Shown here one piece after another: positions 30,339 through 37,519 of a stretch of 37,519 nucleotides of DNA. The notes under the pieces were generated by a model. It did not search any database and was not told the DNA's origin. It worked only from the letters and a program-made list of their open reading frames with translations. Source of the stretch: a virus. Numbering within the stretch: position 1 is the first letter of the stretch; the number at the start of each line of letters is the position of its first letter. The stretch covers positions 1-37,519 of IMG/VR virus record IMGVR_UViG_3300025133_000306, one strand, 5' to 3'. Position numbers and translations under genes: made by a program.

Positions 30339-31600
30339 TAGGAACTACCTTGCGGGCCAGTATAGATAGGCATAGGAATCTGCTTGAATGTCTCCATGGC
30401 AGCCACCGTCTTCGCCTGATCGTCTTGGGCCAACTTCACATATGTAAGCTCGTCCAAGATCGTCTTGAGTTCAGTTCTCAAAAGATCTTTTTCTGTCTTA
30501 CTCTCGTCTTTTAGAGCTGTCCCGTTAAGGGTTACACTCTCACCCGGGATGGGCACAGTGGCAAATTTGGAGCGTACTTCCCCTAACTGGCCTTTTGCGA
30601 CAGCCAAGGCGTAGCGGCGAATCCAGTGCTTCCCTATCGCATTTATACTTGCATAAGGCAAGTTCTCATAAGGAAGGGTGTTTAGGTTATTAACGCCATC
30701 GATAGTCTTCTGAACATAAGCAGATGTAGAAGATAAAGCAGATTCTAATACTGTGAACTCAAACCACACTTTCCTTGGCTGCACGATAGTAGGAGCAGGA
30801 AATAGACGAAGCTTGTTATTTCTCAATTGATAAGAAAACCCACTCGTTCTTGTGGCAATGTTATCCTCAAAGGCCATGGCCTGAGCTTTATTTTGCCATG
30901 TAGGTATAACTTCAAATGTGGAATCATCTGCATACTGACCATAATGAGCCAAGTTCCCTACGGTGTTTAATCCACCATAATAACCATAGAATCTCCACAT
31001 CGCTTGTGGTGTTTTAAAGAATACTTTTCGAATTATAATTCTCTTATCTGTTCCCACAGTTCCGGAGAATTCAGCACTATTTCGGAGGATACTTTCTAAA
31101 TCGTAATCCGGCTCATTAACCACAGCAGCAAAAGAAGCTGAATAAATGGTGGTAAGTCCGCCAACTCTGACTTCCGTACCTACTGCATCACCCACCCTGC
31201 GTGAGTATTCAAATGCAAACTTGGTAAACTTAGTGCTAGCATTTGATCCAGATAACGATCCAGTAGTTATTGTTCCGTCAGAATCAAATGAACCTGTCTC
31301 AGATCCCAAGAGATCGGATAAAGAGTTTTTGCTTTGATGCAAATTAACCAAATAAGAGTATTCCACAACTGCGTCTTCATAGGCAGCATAAACATTCCCA
31401 GCCGTCAGTTCGATGTCTAAGACATCACCACCTAACATTTTGTAAGTATAAGCAACTTGATCTGCTGCGCCGCTCAAAAATGCATTGGATGAGGCATAAA
31501 TACCATATGGTAAAGTTGTTGAAACACTAGTGGTAGTGCCGGTTGCCGGTAGGGTAACAGCTGATACTGTTGAAACAGGCGTGAGAACGGGTAAGGCCAT
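30338..31600 (-). CDS. Neck protein, gp13-like
   Basis: This 420-aa virion protein probably sits in the neck under the portal. Residues 45-75 read YKMLGGDVLDIELTAGNVYAAYEDAVVEYS, which fits the N-terminal helix pair of gp13-type and other head-tail adaptor proteins ('LG.P...VELTD.Q....i..A...y'). Residues 1-35 are Thr/Val-rich and look extended. Later parts include IIRKVFFKTPQAMWRFYGYYGG and WIRRYALAVAKGQLGEVRSKF, the latter typical of adaptor C-terminal helices. It precedes gp14 and gp15, the T4 order. A strong terminator ends the capsid gene just upstream, so it should start its own late transcript from the motif at 31617. Confidence 0.65.
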   Translation of the reverse strand: MALPVLTPVSTVSAVTLPATGTTTSVSTTLPYGIYASSNAFLSGAADQVAYTYKMLGGDVLDIELTAGNVYAAYEDAVVEYSYLVNLHQSKNSLSDLLGSETGSFDSDGTITTGSLSGSNASTKFTKFAFEYSRRVGDAVGTEVRVGGLTTIYSASFAAVVNEPDYDLESILRNSAEFSGTVGTDKRIIIRKVFFKTPQAMWRFYGYYGGLNTVGNLAHYGQYADDSTFEVIPTWQNKAQAMAFEDNIATRTSGFSYQLRNNKLRLFPAPTIVQPRKVWFEFTVLESALSSTSAYVQKTIDGVNNLNTLPYENLPYASINAIGKHWIRRYALAVAKGQLGEVRSKFATVPIPGESVTLNGTALKDESKTEKDLLRTELKTILDELTYVKLAQDDQAKTVAAMETFKQIPMPIYTGPQGSS

Positions 31601-31616
31601 AGGCGAGATCTCCTTC

Positions 31617-31628
31617 TTAGTAAATAGT
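31617..31628 (-). promoter_or_regulatory. Putative late promoter motif before the neck operon
   Basis: The minus strand reads ACTATTTACTAA, with one difference from the copies at 28975 and 34664. It follows the capsid terminator and is 17-28 bases before the gp13-like ATG, with GGAGAT between them as the ribosome site. Confidence 0.6.
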
Positions 31629-31635
31629 TATGGCA

Positions 31636-31665
31636 AAAAGAAAACCCCCGGCAAAAACCGGGGGT
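31636..31665 (-). terminator. Intrinsic terminator after the major capsid gene
   Basis: On the minus strand ACCCCCGG pairs with CCGGGGGT around a TTTTTG loop (31664-31645), followed by TTTTC TTTTT. It is the strongest stem-and-T-run in the late region and should end the capsid transcript. Confidence 0.9.
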
Positions 31666-31690
31666 CTCCGTGATTAACTAAAAGTCAATC

Positions 31691-33520
31691 TTAGCCAAGG
31701 AAATCAGAAACGATTACCAAGCCGTACATATCAGGACGGACCATCTTCTTGGCGTATCGGGTCATAACACCCTTACGAGGCACGAAGTCCTCTACACCGA
31801 AGATTGTCGGAGTTACCTGGAGCGGTACGTATGGAGCGTAGACATAGCCACTCTCTAGGAAGCTAGCGCCTCGACGGCCTACCAAACACACATTGCGTAG
31901 GAAGTAGGGATCGACGAAAACGTCAAACTTCTTGCTGAGCGAGCCAACCTTGACAGCACCAATGGTTCCACGATCATCATCGTGAGTTACAGAGGCTCGG
32001 AAGCCAGCGGTAAACTCAAGGATGTTCGCCATCTCGGGGGACACAACAATAAAGTTGGCTCCTCCGCGAAGGGTCTTCCGGTGAATCTGAGCGGAAACAT
32101 CGTTGATTGTCTCAAGGAGTGTCTCATACCATTCGGAAACATTACCAGTGAAGTCCGGACCAACAGTTCCATTAGCAGTTAAGTCAGCACCGGTTGCCGG
32201 GTTGACGAACTTACCAGGACGACGTGACCAATACTGTGTATCGGCTTCGGCGCCGACGACGAGGTCTTCAAGAATCTCACGGTCAATCTCTAGAGCAATC
32301 TGCTCTGACAGGATTGATGTAAGCTCAACCTCAGCGTCTAGGTTGTGGTAGGCGTTTAAGTCCTGACCAAGCTCTGGAGTCCATTTGGCCTTCATCTTCT
32401 TAGTCATCGCTGTGACGCTTACTGAGTCAACCTTGATGTCGATCTCGGGGATATCAGCAGTACCCTCCAGTCCCCACTGCGGATCACCAACGACAGAGCC
32501 TAGGGCTCCCCCAGTTTGATAATCATCATTTATAGCGAACTCAATATTGTGTTCGTTCATGAACTCGTTGGCTATATCCAACGGGGAGAGTAAGGCGGTG
32601 GGATCCTGTGCGAAGACAAGATAGTTAGTTGGCGCGCCGCCAGCAACCACCGCAGGATCGAACCTGTCCAGTGTCGACAAACGACGGATCCACGAAGCGC
32701 CGTTAGCTGCACTATTAACACCCCACATGGTTACTAGGTTTTCACGGTTCAATTGACCCCACTGTGGCGCTTGACCCGGAGTTGCTTCAACGATTGCAAT
32801 TGTTGCCGCGGCCCAAGTTGATCCGCTGGCAGCTGCGCAGCAAATGTCAGGATCAAAACGCATTAAGGCTTGGGTATCATAACCTGCCGTGGCGCCTCCC
32901 CCGATGACGAGGGTACCATCCGCAGCGATTGTTCCGGAAGCAACAGGGTTGACGGTGACGTCGGGAGGAGCGGCTGCGGGGTCAACACTCGACGTCGGTG
33001 ACGAGAAGCCACTGTTGAGACCATATGGTCCCTGCTCTGCGAAGCGGAAGCCATTAGCGTCCTCCCCTGCAAGAACAACACCACCAGTGATCTGCGCAGC
33101 AACGCGACCACCACCATAAATGGAGGAACCTGACGCGTTACCCATGTATCCGTCGTTGGCGAGTGTGCCAGTACCTAATTGTCCCGAGAATGTGAAGTCA
33201 AGGAAGAAGATGAGACCTGACGGAAGTGACATCGGCTGAACCGAGACCAAATCCTGTGCAACAAGTGAGCCGAAAACTCGGCGTACTAGAGGGAACGCAA
33301 CAGCTGCGAAACCTTCTACATCACCACCTTGCATGGTGGATGACTCACGAAGAAGTTCTTTGGCTTGGTTCTCAAGAAGACGTGACATTTGGGTTTTACG
33401 TTCCCCGCTGTCAAGACCTTCAAGAAGACCAGTGCGCTCCCACTTCTCTACGAGAGCGTGTGATTCAGCGTGTAGATCACGCGGAACCATGCCTTCTGTT
33501 AATTTTTCTAGAATAGACAT
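31691..33520 (-). CDS. gp23: Major capsid protein, gp23-like
   Basis: It builds the head shell. The 609-aa protein has the T4-family hallmark near residues 75-110: VAFPLVRRVFGSLVAQDLVSVQPMSLPSG then LIFFLDFTF. The C-terminal half has VKVDSVSVTAMTKKMKAKW-like text, ANFIVVSPEMANILE and the end GLVIVSDFLG, all typical. The N-terminal 65 residues are helical and probably removed on maturation; LLRE before SSTMQGG fits a gp21-type (I/L)xE cleavage. T4 gp23 has 521 residues. The surplus is a Gly/Ala/Ser/Pro-rich insert at about 115-290 (GGVVLAG, DPAAAPPDVTV, FDPDICCAAASG). It is followed by a strong terminator, which fits high expression. Confidence 0.95.
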   Translation of the reverse strand: MSILEKLTEGMVPRDLHAESHALVEKWERTGLLEGLDSGERKTQMSRLLENQAKELLRESSTMQGGDVEGFAAVAFPLVRRVFGSLVAQDLVSVQPMSLPSGLIFFLDFTFSGQLGTGTLANDGYMGNASGSSIYGGGRVAAQITGGVVLAGEDANGFRFAEQGPYGLNSGFSSPTSSVDPAAAPPDVTVNPVASGTIAADGTLVIGGGATAGYDTQALMRFDPDICCAAASGSTWAAATIAIVEATPGQAPQWGQLNRENLVTMWGVNSAANGASWIRRLSTLDRFDPAVVAGGAPTNYLVFAQDPTALLSPLDIANEFMNEHNIEFAINDDYQTGGALGSVVGDPQWGLEGTADIPEIDIKVDSVSVTAMTKKMKAKWTPELGQDLNAYHNLDAEVELTSILSEQIALEIDREILEDLVVGAEADTQYWSRRPGKFVNPATGADLTANGTVGPDFTGNVSEWYETLLETINDVSAQIHRKTLRGGANFIVVSPEMANILEFTAGFRASVTHDDDRGTIGAVKVGSLSKKFDVFVDPYFLRNVCLVGRRGASFLESGYVYAPYVPLQVTPTIFGVEDFVPRKGVMTRYAKKMVRPDMYGLVIVSDFLG

Positions 33521-33541
33521 TTATTTTTCTCCTTTAAATTT

Positions 33542-34633
33542 TTATAGAATGCCTGCAAGTTTCTTCAATCGAAGAACCTCGCTGGACTCGTTTATTGTTT
33601 TAGTTTTTGTTGGACGAGCCCTTAATGTGCGAACTTTAAGTACTTCAGTTAGGTTTTGTGGTCCTGTATTCCTCACAGGATCAGACGAAACTGATTCTAC
33701 TAATGTTTCGAACACCGATTTGACCTTATCGGTCGAATCTGCTCTATTGATCGCTTCGACAATTCTATTTTTTTGTCGCTCATTCAAGGAGGTATCTACC
33801 AGAGCTTTGTTTGTGAAGTGTAACTTCACATTGTGCAGATGTGATTCCGTAAGCTTATTCTGTAAACTTTCGATCAACACTGCGGAATTTTTGATTAGTT
33901 CATTTCTTTCACCGAGAGTGTCTTTGAGGGTTTTGACTTCCTCAGTTACTCTCTCAACTGCGTTTTTATATTCTTCTGCTTTTTCTTTGATATCGGTTGC
34001 TTCCAAACGAGCGAGCGCTAATTCATCTTCGAAAAAGATCTGTGAATCGGGCCGGCCTGCCCAGCCGCCCTTTTGCGCTGAAACATCAACTGTAAGTCTC
34101 TCCACAATAGCAGAAAGATCTTCTTCAGATATATCTATTTGCTCTTCGGTAAGCTCTTCGACTTTTGCTTTGCCCGTTTCCATATCAGCTTCGGCATCGT
34201 CAACAGCGTCTTCAACTTTTTTATTCATCTCATCTTCAAGATCACCTAAATCAATCTCAACAGTATCTTCATCGTCCTCGCCAATTGCAGCAACTTTCGA
34301 GGCAACTTGATCAAGGAGGTTTTGCGCTTGATCGAGGACGCCGCCGATATCGTCGACCAACTCTTTTGCTTCCTCTTTTACATCATCAACATCGGCATCG
34401 TATGCCGCGGGAAGCTCATCCTGTAACTCTGGGTGTGCTGCAATATCATCTTCGGCCGTATCTAGATCTAAAGCCATATTATCATCAGCCTCTTCTTCGT
34501 CTTGCTCTAGCAAGCGATCGACGGCTTCTTTTATTTGAGATGAATACTTTTGTATTACTTCAGCTTCTGCGTTGGCTTTCGCTGCTTCGCGAAGTTCCTT
34601 CGCATCAATTATGGCTTGTTCAAGCATGGACAT
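33542..34633 (-). CDS. gp22: Prohead scaffold core protein, gp22-like
   Basis: It forms the internal core on which the capsid assembles and is then degraded. The 363-aa protein is very acidic up to about residue 200 (EEEADDNMALDLDTAEDD, EDDEDTVEIDLGDLEDE) with long coiled-coil segments. The C-terminal part has the recognisable gp22 run FTNKALVDTSLNERQKNRIVEAI followed by VKSVFETLVES. The last 30 residues are basic (VLKVRTLRARPTKTKT) and end LKKLAGIL. It is longer than T4 gp22 (269), mainly through the acidic part. It directly precedes gp23, as in T4, and has AAGGAG before the ATG and the late motif at 34664. Confidence 0.88.
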   Translation of the reverse strand: MSMLEQAIIDAKELREAAKANAEAEVIQKYSSQIKEAVDRLLEQDEEEADDNMALDLDTAEDDIAAHPELQDELPAAYDADVDDVKEEAKELVDDIGGVLDQAQNLLDQVASKVAAIGEDDEDTVEIDLGDLEDEMNKKVEDAVDDAEADMETGKAKVEELTEEQIDISEEDLSAIVERLTVDVSAQKGGWAGRPDSQIFFEDELALARLEATDIKEKAEEYKNAVERVTEEVKTLKDTLGERNELIKNSAVLIESLQNKLTESHLHNVKLHFTNKALVDTSLNERQKNRIVEAINRADSTDKVKSVFETLVESVSSDPVRNTGPQNLTEVLKVRTLRARPTKTKTINESSEVLRLKKLAGIL

Positions 34634-34663
34634 TAAAATACTCCTTATTTTATAGTATTATTC

Positions 34664-34675
34664 TTAATAAATAGT
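34664..34675 (-). promoter_or_regulatory. Putative late promoter motif before the scaffold-capsid genes
   Basis: The minus strand reads ACTATTTATTAA, 31-42 bases before the gp22 ATG, identical to the copy before the sheath gene. It is the natural start for a gp22-gp23 transcript ending at the terminator at 31636-31665. Confidence 0.6.
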
Positions 34676-34692
34676 TTGCAAAATCTTAAAAG

Positions 34693-36999
34693 TTATACCG
34701 TGACGAAATCTGGTGACGGATTAAAGTAAAACTGCCACGAACCGACAGAATTCCCCATAACCCTTATAACATCTCCGGATCCCGTGGGCTGCACCGTTGT
34801 TAGATAGCCGGGAGTGATTGAGCTAGCATAAACTTGCTTGGCCATTTCAAACTCCATGTCGGTTGCGGAACTGCTGATCGAAGCAGACATCGCTCCCTGA
34901 TATCTAAGCCACCCCCGCACTAAGAAGCCATCAGTATTTGAAGATCCTAGAGCCAATACTGGAAGCGCTTCTGCTCCGGAAGTAGTTACTGAAGCCGTAA
35001 AGGCTAACTGTTCATCGGTTGACGTGAGATAATATATTGAGCCGGCTGTTGTGGATACGGCAGGATTACCTGATTTCGGATAATAAGTTTCTCCGGAGTA
35101 AAAAGCTTCTGCTATACTGAGGCGATCCGCGTGAGACGATAAGCGGAAATAGTTTTCTGCTGTATTATTTCCTTGATCTAGTGCTCCCGTAATTCGAGTT
35201 GAGCCGCTTACATTGAAAACAACAGTGGTTTTATTGAACGTGAAGTTTGCTTCGCCCCCGAATGCGGAGGCGTCATTAAATTGTATATAAGTATCGGATC
35301 CACCGGGGGAACCGCCACCAACACCGGAGAGGTTTGACCCGTCACCGTAGAATGTAGAAGCAGAGACATGGCCAGAAGCGGTAATATTGGAGATTGCGGC
35401 GACGTCGCTATTGAGGTTGATCGTCGTGCCGGCCGTTATTTCTACAGCATCAATCATACTGTTTAGGGACAACATCGTGTCCGAGACCAAACTGACATCG
35501 CCGGTCATGGATTCTAAAAAGACGGATCCGTTATTGGACGACAGCATGATCCCGGTGTCGCCGCTTAAGTTGACATCGCTGGTCATGGATTCTAATGAGA
35601 CGGATCCGTTATTGGAAAGCAGAGAGATCCCGGTGTCGCCGCTCAAGTCTACGTTGCCGGCGTTGGAACTTATCGCGACGCCTGTCGCGCCCAGTAGGTC
35701 CATGTTGCCGGCACTGGCCTCCATTAGCATACTTCCGCCTAGGGCTTGAACATCGCTCCCGCTCAAAGAAAGAGTATTTTCGGAGTGAACGTCTATTCCC
35801 GCGTTGTTGTAAGTGGTTATTGAATTGACAGTGCCCGCGGGGCTTCCGACGCCGGCTCCGACCTGGAGCATGTCGTTGACTCCGCCGGCGCCGTCGTCGC
35901 CCATACCGGCGATGAGGGCGCCTGCAGGCGCGGTGACCGCGAAAACTCCCCCGACGGATGCGAGATCGATCAAAACATTGTCATCGGCTACAAGGGCATA
36001 TTTGGCTGCTAACGCACCTCCACCAAGTGAGGCGGTGATATTGGATCCGCTCAACGAGAAGATGTAACCCGGTGATCCCGATCCAGTTGCGATAAGAGTT
36101 CCGGTAAGAACCAGTGTGCTTGTTGTTTTATCGAAAGTAAAGTCAGCCTCGCCCCCGAATGAAGAACCACCATCGTTGAACTGTATATAAGTATCGGATC
36201 CTGCGGGGGATCCGCCGCCACCAACACCGGAAAGGTTTGATCCGTCACCGTAGAATGCGGATGCGGATATGTTTTGGCTAGCCGATAAGTTGTTGACAGC
36301 AGATATATTTCCAGTAATATTGACAACAGAACCGCTCAAAGAAAGAGTGTTTGCGGAATGTACATCTATTCCGGCGCCGTCGCGTGATGCTATTGTATTA
36401 TTAACACCGGAGAGGTTCGACGCCGCGCCCACTACATCTGTGGGTGCGCCACCATAGCCGCCCGCGCCGATCGTCACCTTGCCATTGGCTGAGATGATAG
36501 AAACCTCCGCGTTGGAGCTCGGGCCTGCATCGATCAAAATATCGTCATCAGCTACAAGGGCATACTTGCCTGTTACGCCCGCACCATAAGAAGAGTCAAT
36601 TGCTGATCCGCTCAACGAGAAGATATAACCTGGGGCGCCAGATCCAGTTGCGATAAGAGTGCCAGTGAGAGCTAGCGTGCTTGTTGCTTTATCGAAAGTA
36701 AAGTCAGCTTCGCCCCCGAATGCGGAGGCGTCATTAAACTGTATATAAGTATCAGATCCACCGGGGGATCCGCTGCCGCCGGAAACGCCGGTGAGGTTTG
36801 ATCCGTCACCGTAAAATGCGGATGCTGATATGATATTGCTAGCCGAAAGAGCATTTGTTTCATAGTTATAAACTAAACCATCAGATCCGGAGATAGTAGA
36901 TCCGGAGATGAAGTTGACTTGTTTATCAGACAAGCCCCCTGCTACACTCACAGTGGAGCCTGATATATAAGCCCATCCTAAAAACCCTGTATTCGGCAT
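34693..36999 (-). CDS. Modular fibre-like virion protein
   Basis: This 768-aa protein is probably a trimeric fibre or head appendage that touches the host. It is built from repeats. A module containing SASAFYGDGSNL, GGSDTYIQFND and FGGEADFTFDK occurs three times, spread along the chain, each followed by a variable part (GKYALVADD, SLSGSVVNI). Between copies two and three lies a tandem 26-residue repeat (LSGDTG, SSNNGSV, LESMT). The last 190 residues are different and likely globular; the end (YLTTVQPTGSGDVIRVMG then FYFNPSPDFV) is a motif seen at the ends of many marine phage structural proteins. It lies upstream of gp22, an unusual place for a fibre gene. Confidence 0.75.
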   Translation of the reverse strand: MPNTGFLGWAYISGSTVSVAGGLSDKQVNFISGSTISGSDGLVYNYETNALSASNIISASAFYGDGSNLTGVSGGSGSPGGSDTYIQFNDASAFGGEADFTFDKATSTLALTGTLIATGSGAPGYIFSLSGSAIDSSYGAGVTGKYALVADDDILIDAGPSSNAEVSIISANGKVTIGAGGYGGAPTDVVGAASNLSGVNNTIASRDGAGIDVHSANTLSLSGSVVNITGNISAVNNLSASQNISASAFYGDGSNLSGVGGGGSPAGSDTYIQFNDGGSSFGGEADFTFDKTTSTLVLTGTLIATGSGSPGYIFSLSGSNITASLGGGALAAKYALVADDNVLIDLASVGGVFAVTAPAGALIAGMGDDGAGGVNDMLQVGAGVGSPAGTVNSITTYNNAGIDVHSENTLSLSGSDVQALGGSMLMEASAGNMDLLGATGVAISSNAGNVDLSGDTGISLLSNNGSVSLESMTSDVNLSGDTGIMLSSNNGSVFLESMTGDVSLVSDTMLSLNSMIDAVEITAGTTINLNSDVAAISNITASGHVSASTFYGDGSNLSGVGGGSPGGSDTYIQFNDASAFGGEANFTFNKTTVVFNVSGSTRITGALDQGNNTAENYFRLSSHADRLSIAEAFYSGETYYPKSGNPAVSTTAGSIYYLTSTDEQLAFTASVTTSGAEALPVLALGSSNTDGFLVRGWLRYQGAMSASISSSATDMEFEMAKQVYASSITPGYLTTVQPTGSGDVIRVMGNSVGSWQFYFNPSPDFVTV
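35237..36830 (-). repeat. Three dispersed copies of a fibre module (about 130 bp each)
   Basis: Near-identical DNA occurs at about 35237-35368, 36128-36268 and 36688-36830. Each has TGTATATAAGTATC, GATCC and ACCGGxGAGGTTTGA-like stretches. The copies are close enough for recombination that could delete or duplicate shaft segments. The range given spans the first to the last copy. Confidence 0.85.
35498..35653 (-). repeat. Tandem 78-bp repeat within the fibre gene
   Basis: Two consecutive copies of 78 bases (35498-35575 and 35576-35653) differ at only a few positions. Each contains GGTCATGGATTCTAA and GACGGATCCGTTATTGGA. They encode the 26-residue unit of the fibre shaft, and less similar copies flank them. 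Confidence 0.85.
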
Positions 37000-37013
37000 T
37001 GTTTAATTCTCTT

Positions 37014-37388
37014 TTATCCTACTCCGACTGATCCTGACCAGTTAGCAGGAAGATCGGTATTTGATATTGATGTTGCGCCGGCGCGTATTTCGTAGTTGGC
37101 GGTTGCGCCTGATCCGCTTAGGAACAATGAACTAACTCTCCACTCATATATGTCGCTTAAGCCGGCGCCTTGAACAAAATAGTTGTCCGAGGTTGTGACA
37201 CCCAGTTCAGAAAAGCCAACGCGCATTGGAGCAGATGCTGATATCTGAATAAAGCGTGTAACGGTGTTGAAACTAACCTCGTCAACGGTGGCGCCGCCAG
37301 TTGTTGTTCCTCTGAGGATATACGGCCTTCCACTGACTTGATACGCCGCGGTTTTCCCTATGCCATTTTTATATTGAAATGTTGCCAT
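37014..37388 (-). CDS. Small virion structural protein
   Basis: This 124-aa protein is strand-rich and looks like a decoration or fibre-associated protein. Its features are a start ATFQYKNG, a central FIQISASAPMRVGFSELGV, then DNYFVQGAG, and the end LPANWSGSVGVG. I associate the VGFS and WSGS.GVG elements with small structural proteins in marine myophages. There is no signal peptide or membrane segment. It precedes the fibre gene, with AGGAGAT before the ATG and 14 bases between the two genes. The precise place in the virion is unknown. Confidence 0.65.
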   Translation of the reverse strand: MATFQYKNGIGKTAAYQVSGRPYILRGTTTGGATVDEVSFNTVTRFIQISASAPMRVGFSELGVTTSDNYFVQGAGLSDIYEWRVSSLFLSGSGATANYEIRAGATSISNTDLPANWSGSVGVG

Positions 37389-37394
37389 TTTCTT

Positions 37395-37519
37395 TTATCT
37401 CCTGTCGTCTAGACTTTCTTGTTGTTTTCTTCTTTTATTTTCTTTCTGTTGCTTTCTTTTCACGCGAATGTTTTTTTCATTCTTTTGCTCGGAAGGTTTT
37501 TTGTAATGTAGTCGTTCTC
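37395..37519 (-). CDS. C-terminal end of an unknown Lys/Gln-rich protein (partial)
   Basis: The gene enters from beyond the right edge of the window. Its last 40 codons read ERLHYKKPSEQKNEKN, then a strongly basic helix (VKRKQQKENKRRKQQ) and ESLDDRR, with a TAA at 37395-37397. The stop is 6 bases before the next ATG, and the ribosome site of the next gene lies in its last codons. No other frame stays open across this stretch. Nothing can be said about its family; in T4 the scaffold gene is preceded by the prohead protease gene, so a head-assembly gene is possible. Confidence 0.6.
   Translation of the reverse strand, partial: ERLHYKKPSEQKNEKNIRVKRKQQKENKRRKQQESLDDRR

Noticed and set aside
33333-34310. 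A 325-aa plus-strand open frame opposite the scaffold gene
   Set aside because: It is Ser/Phe-rich as expected from the reverse of an acidic gp22-like gene, and the minus-strand frame has clear gp22 motifs.
1-37519. tRNA genes, CRISPR arrays, insertion sequences or an integrase
   Set aside because: No cloverleaf, regularly spaced repeats, transposase or integrase motifs were noticed on reading; a dedicated tRNA scan was not possible.

Overview
The window looks like part of the genome of a tailed phage with a contractile tail (Caudoviricetes, T4-like in its virion genes). It is probably a distant marine or freshwater T4 relative of the 'exo/far-T4' kind. The evidence is a recognisable T4-type set for scaffold, capsid, neck, sheath, tube and baseplate, combined with a replication set that is not T4-like: a short family A DNA polymerase without a visible exonuclease domain, a separate 5'-3' exonuclease, a DnaB-type helicase, a class II ribonucleotide reductase and ThyX. 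Every gene I can support is on the minus strand, so transcription runs from high to low coordinates. Strong AGGAGG-type ribosome sites and three near-perfect TTGACA/TATAAT promoters suggest a host with ordinary sigma-70 and Shine-Dalgarno use, such as a proteobacterium, rather than Bacteroidetes. No host can be named from this sequence.

Layout in transcription order. (1) 37519-33542: the end of an unknown Lys-rich protein, a small virion protein, a 768-aa modular fibre-like protein and the gp22-like scaffold. (2) 33520-29015: the gp23-like major capsid protein with its own terminator, then gp13-, gp14- and gp15-like neck and tail-completion proteins. (3) 28945-16108: sheath, tube, gp26-like hub assembly protein, a chaperone-position small gene, tape measure, baseplate proteins including a LysM-like gp53, a 1112-aa hub candidate and an unknown 402-aa protein. 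A conserved minus-strand motif (ACTATTTAYWAA) sits shortly upstream of four late genes and is the best candidate for the phage's late promoter. (4) 16025-13986: family A polymerase followed directly by a protein that reads as a divergent FtsZ/tubulin-fold protein with a degenerate GTP-binding loop. (5) 13960-7054: a strong promoter, then SSB, RecA/UvsX, a deaminase, an unknown protein, 5' exonuclease, helicase and RNR, mostly with overlapping stops and starts. (6) 7043-3344: a second promoter, then a DsbA-like small protein, a GroES/gp31-like co-chaperonin, a secreted Cys-rich protein, ThyX, an unlisted 34-aa membrane peptide, two unusual enzymes or enzyme relics (Rossmann-like and nucleotidyltransferase-like) and a small lipoprotein. 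(7) 3318-55: a third strong promoter, an extremely acidic protein, an adenine methyltransferase with permuted motif order and a PD-(D/E)xK-like nuclease, which look like a phage-borne restriction-modification or modification/anti-restriction cassette.

The most interesting points are the tubulin-like protein beside the polymerase; the cassette of acidic protein, permuted methylase and nuclease; promoters built into inverted repeats and terminators; the putative late-promoter motif; a 27-codon continuation in another frame after the 402-aa gene; and the pair of unknown proteins after ThyX. No tRNA, rRNA, insertion sequence or CRISPR array was seen, and no gene-free stretch exceeds 300 bases.
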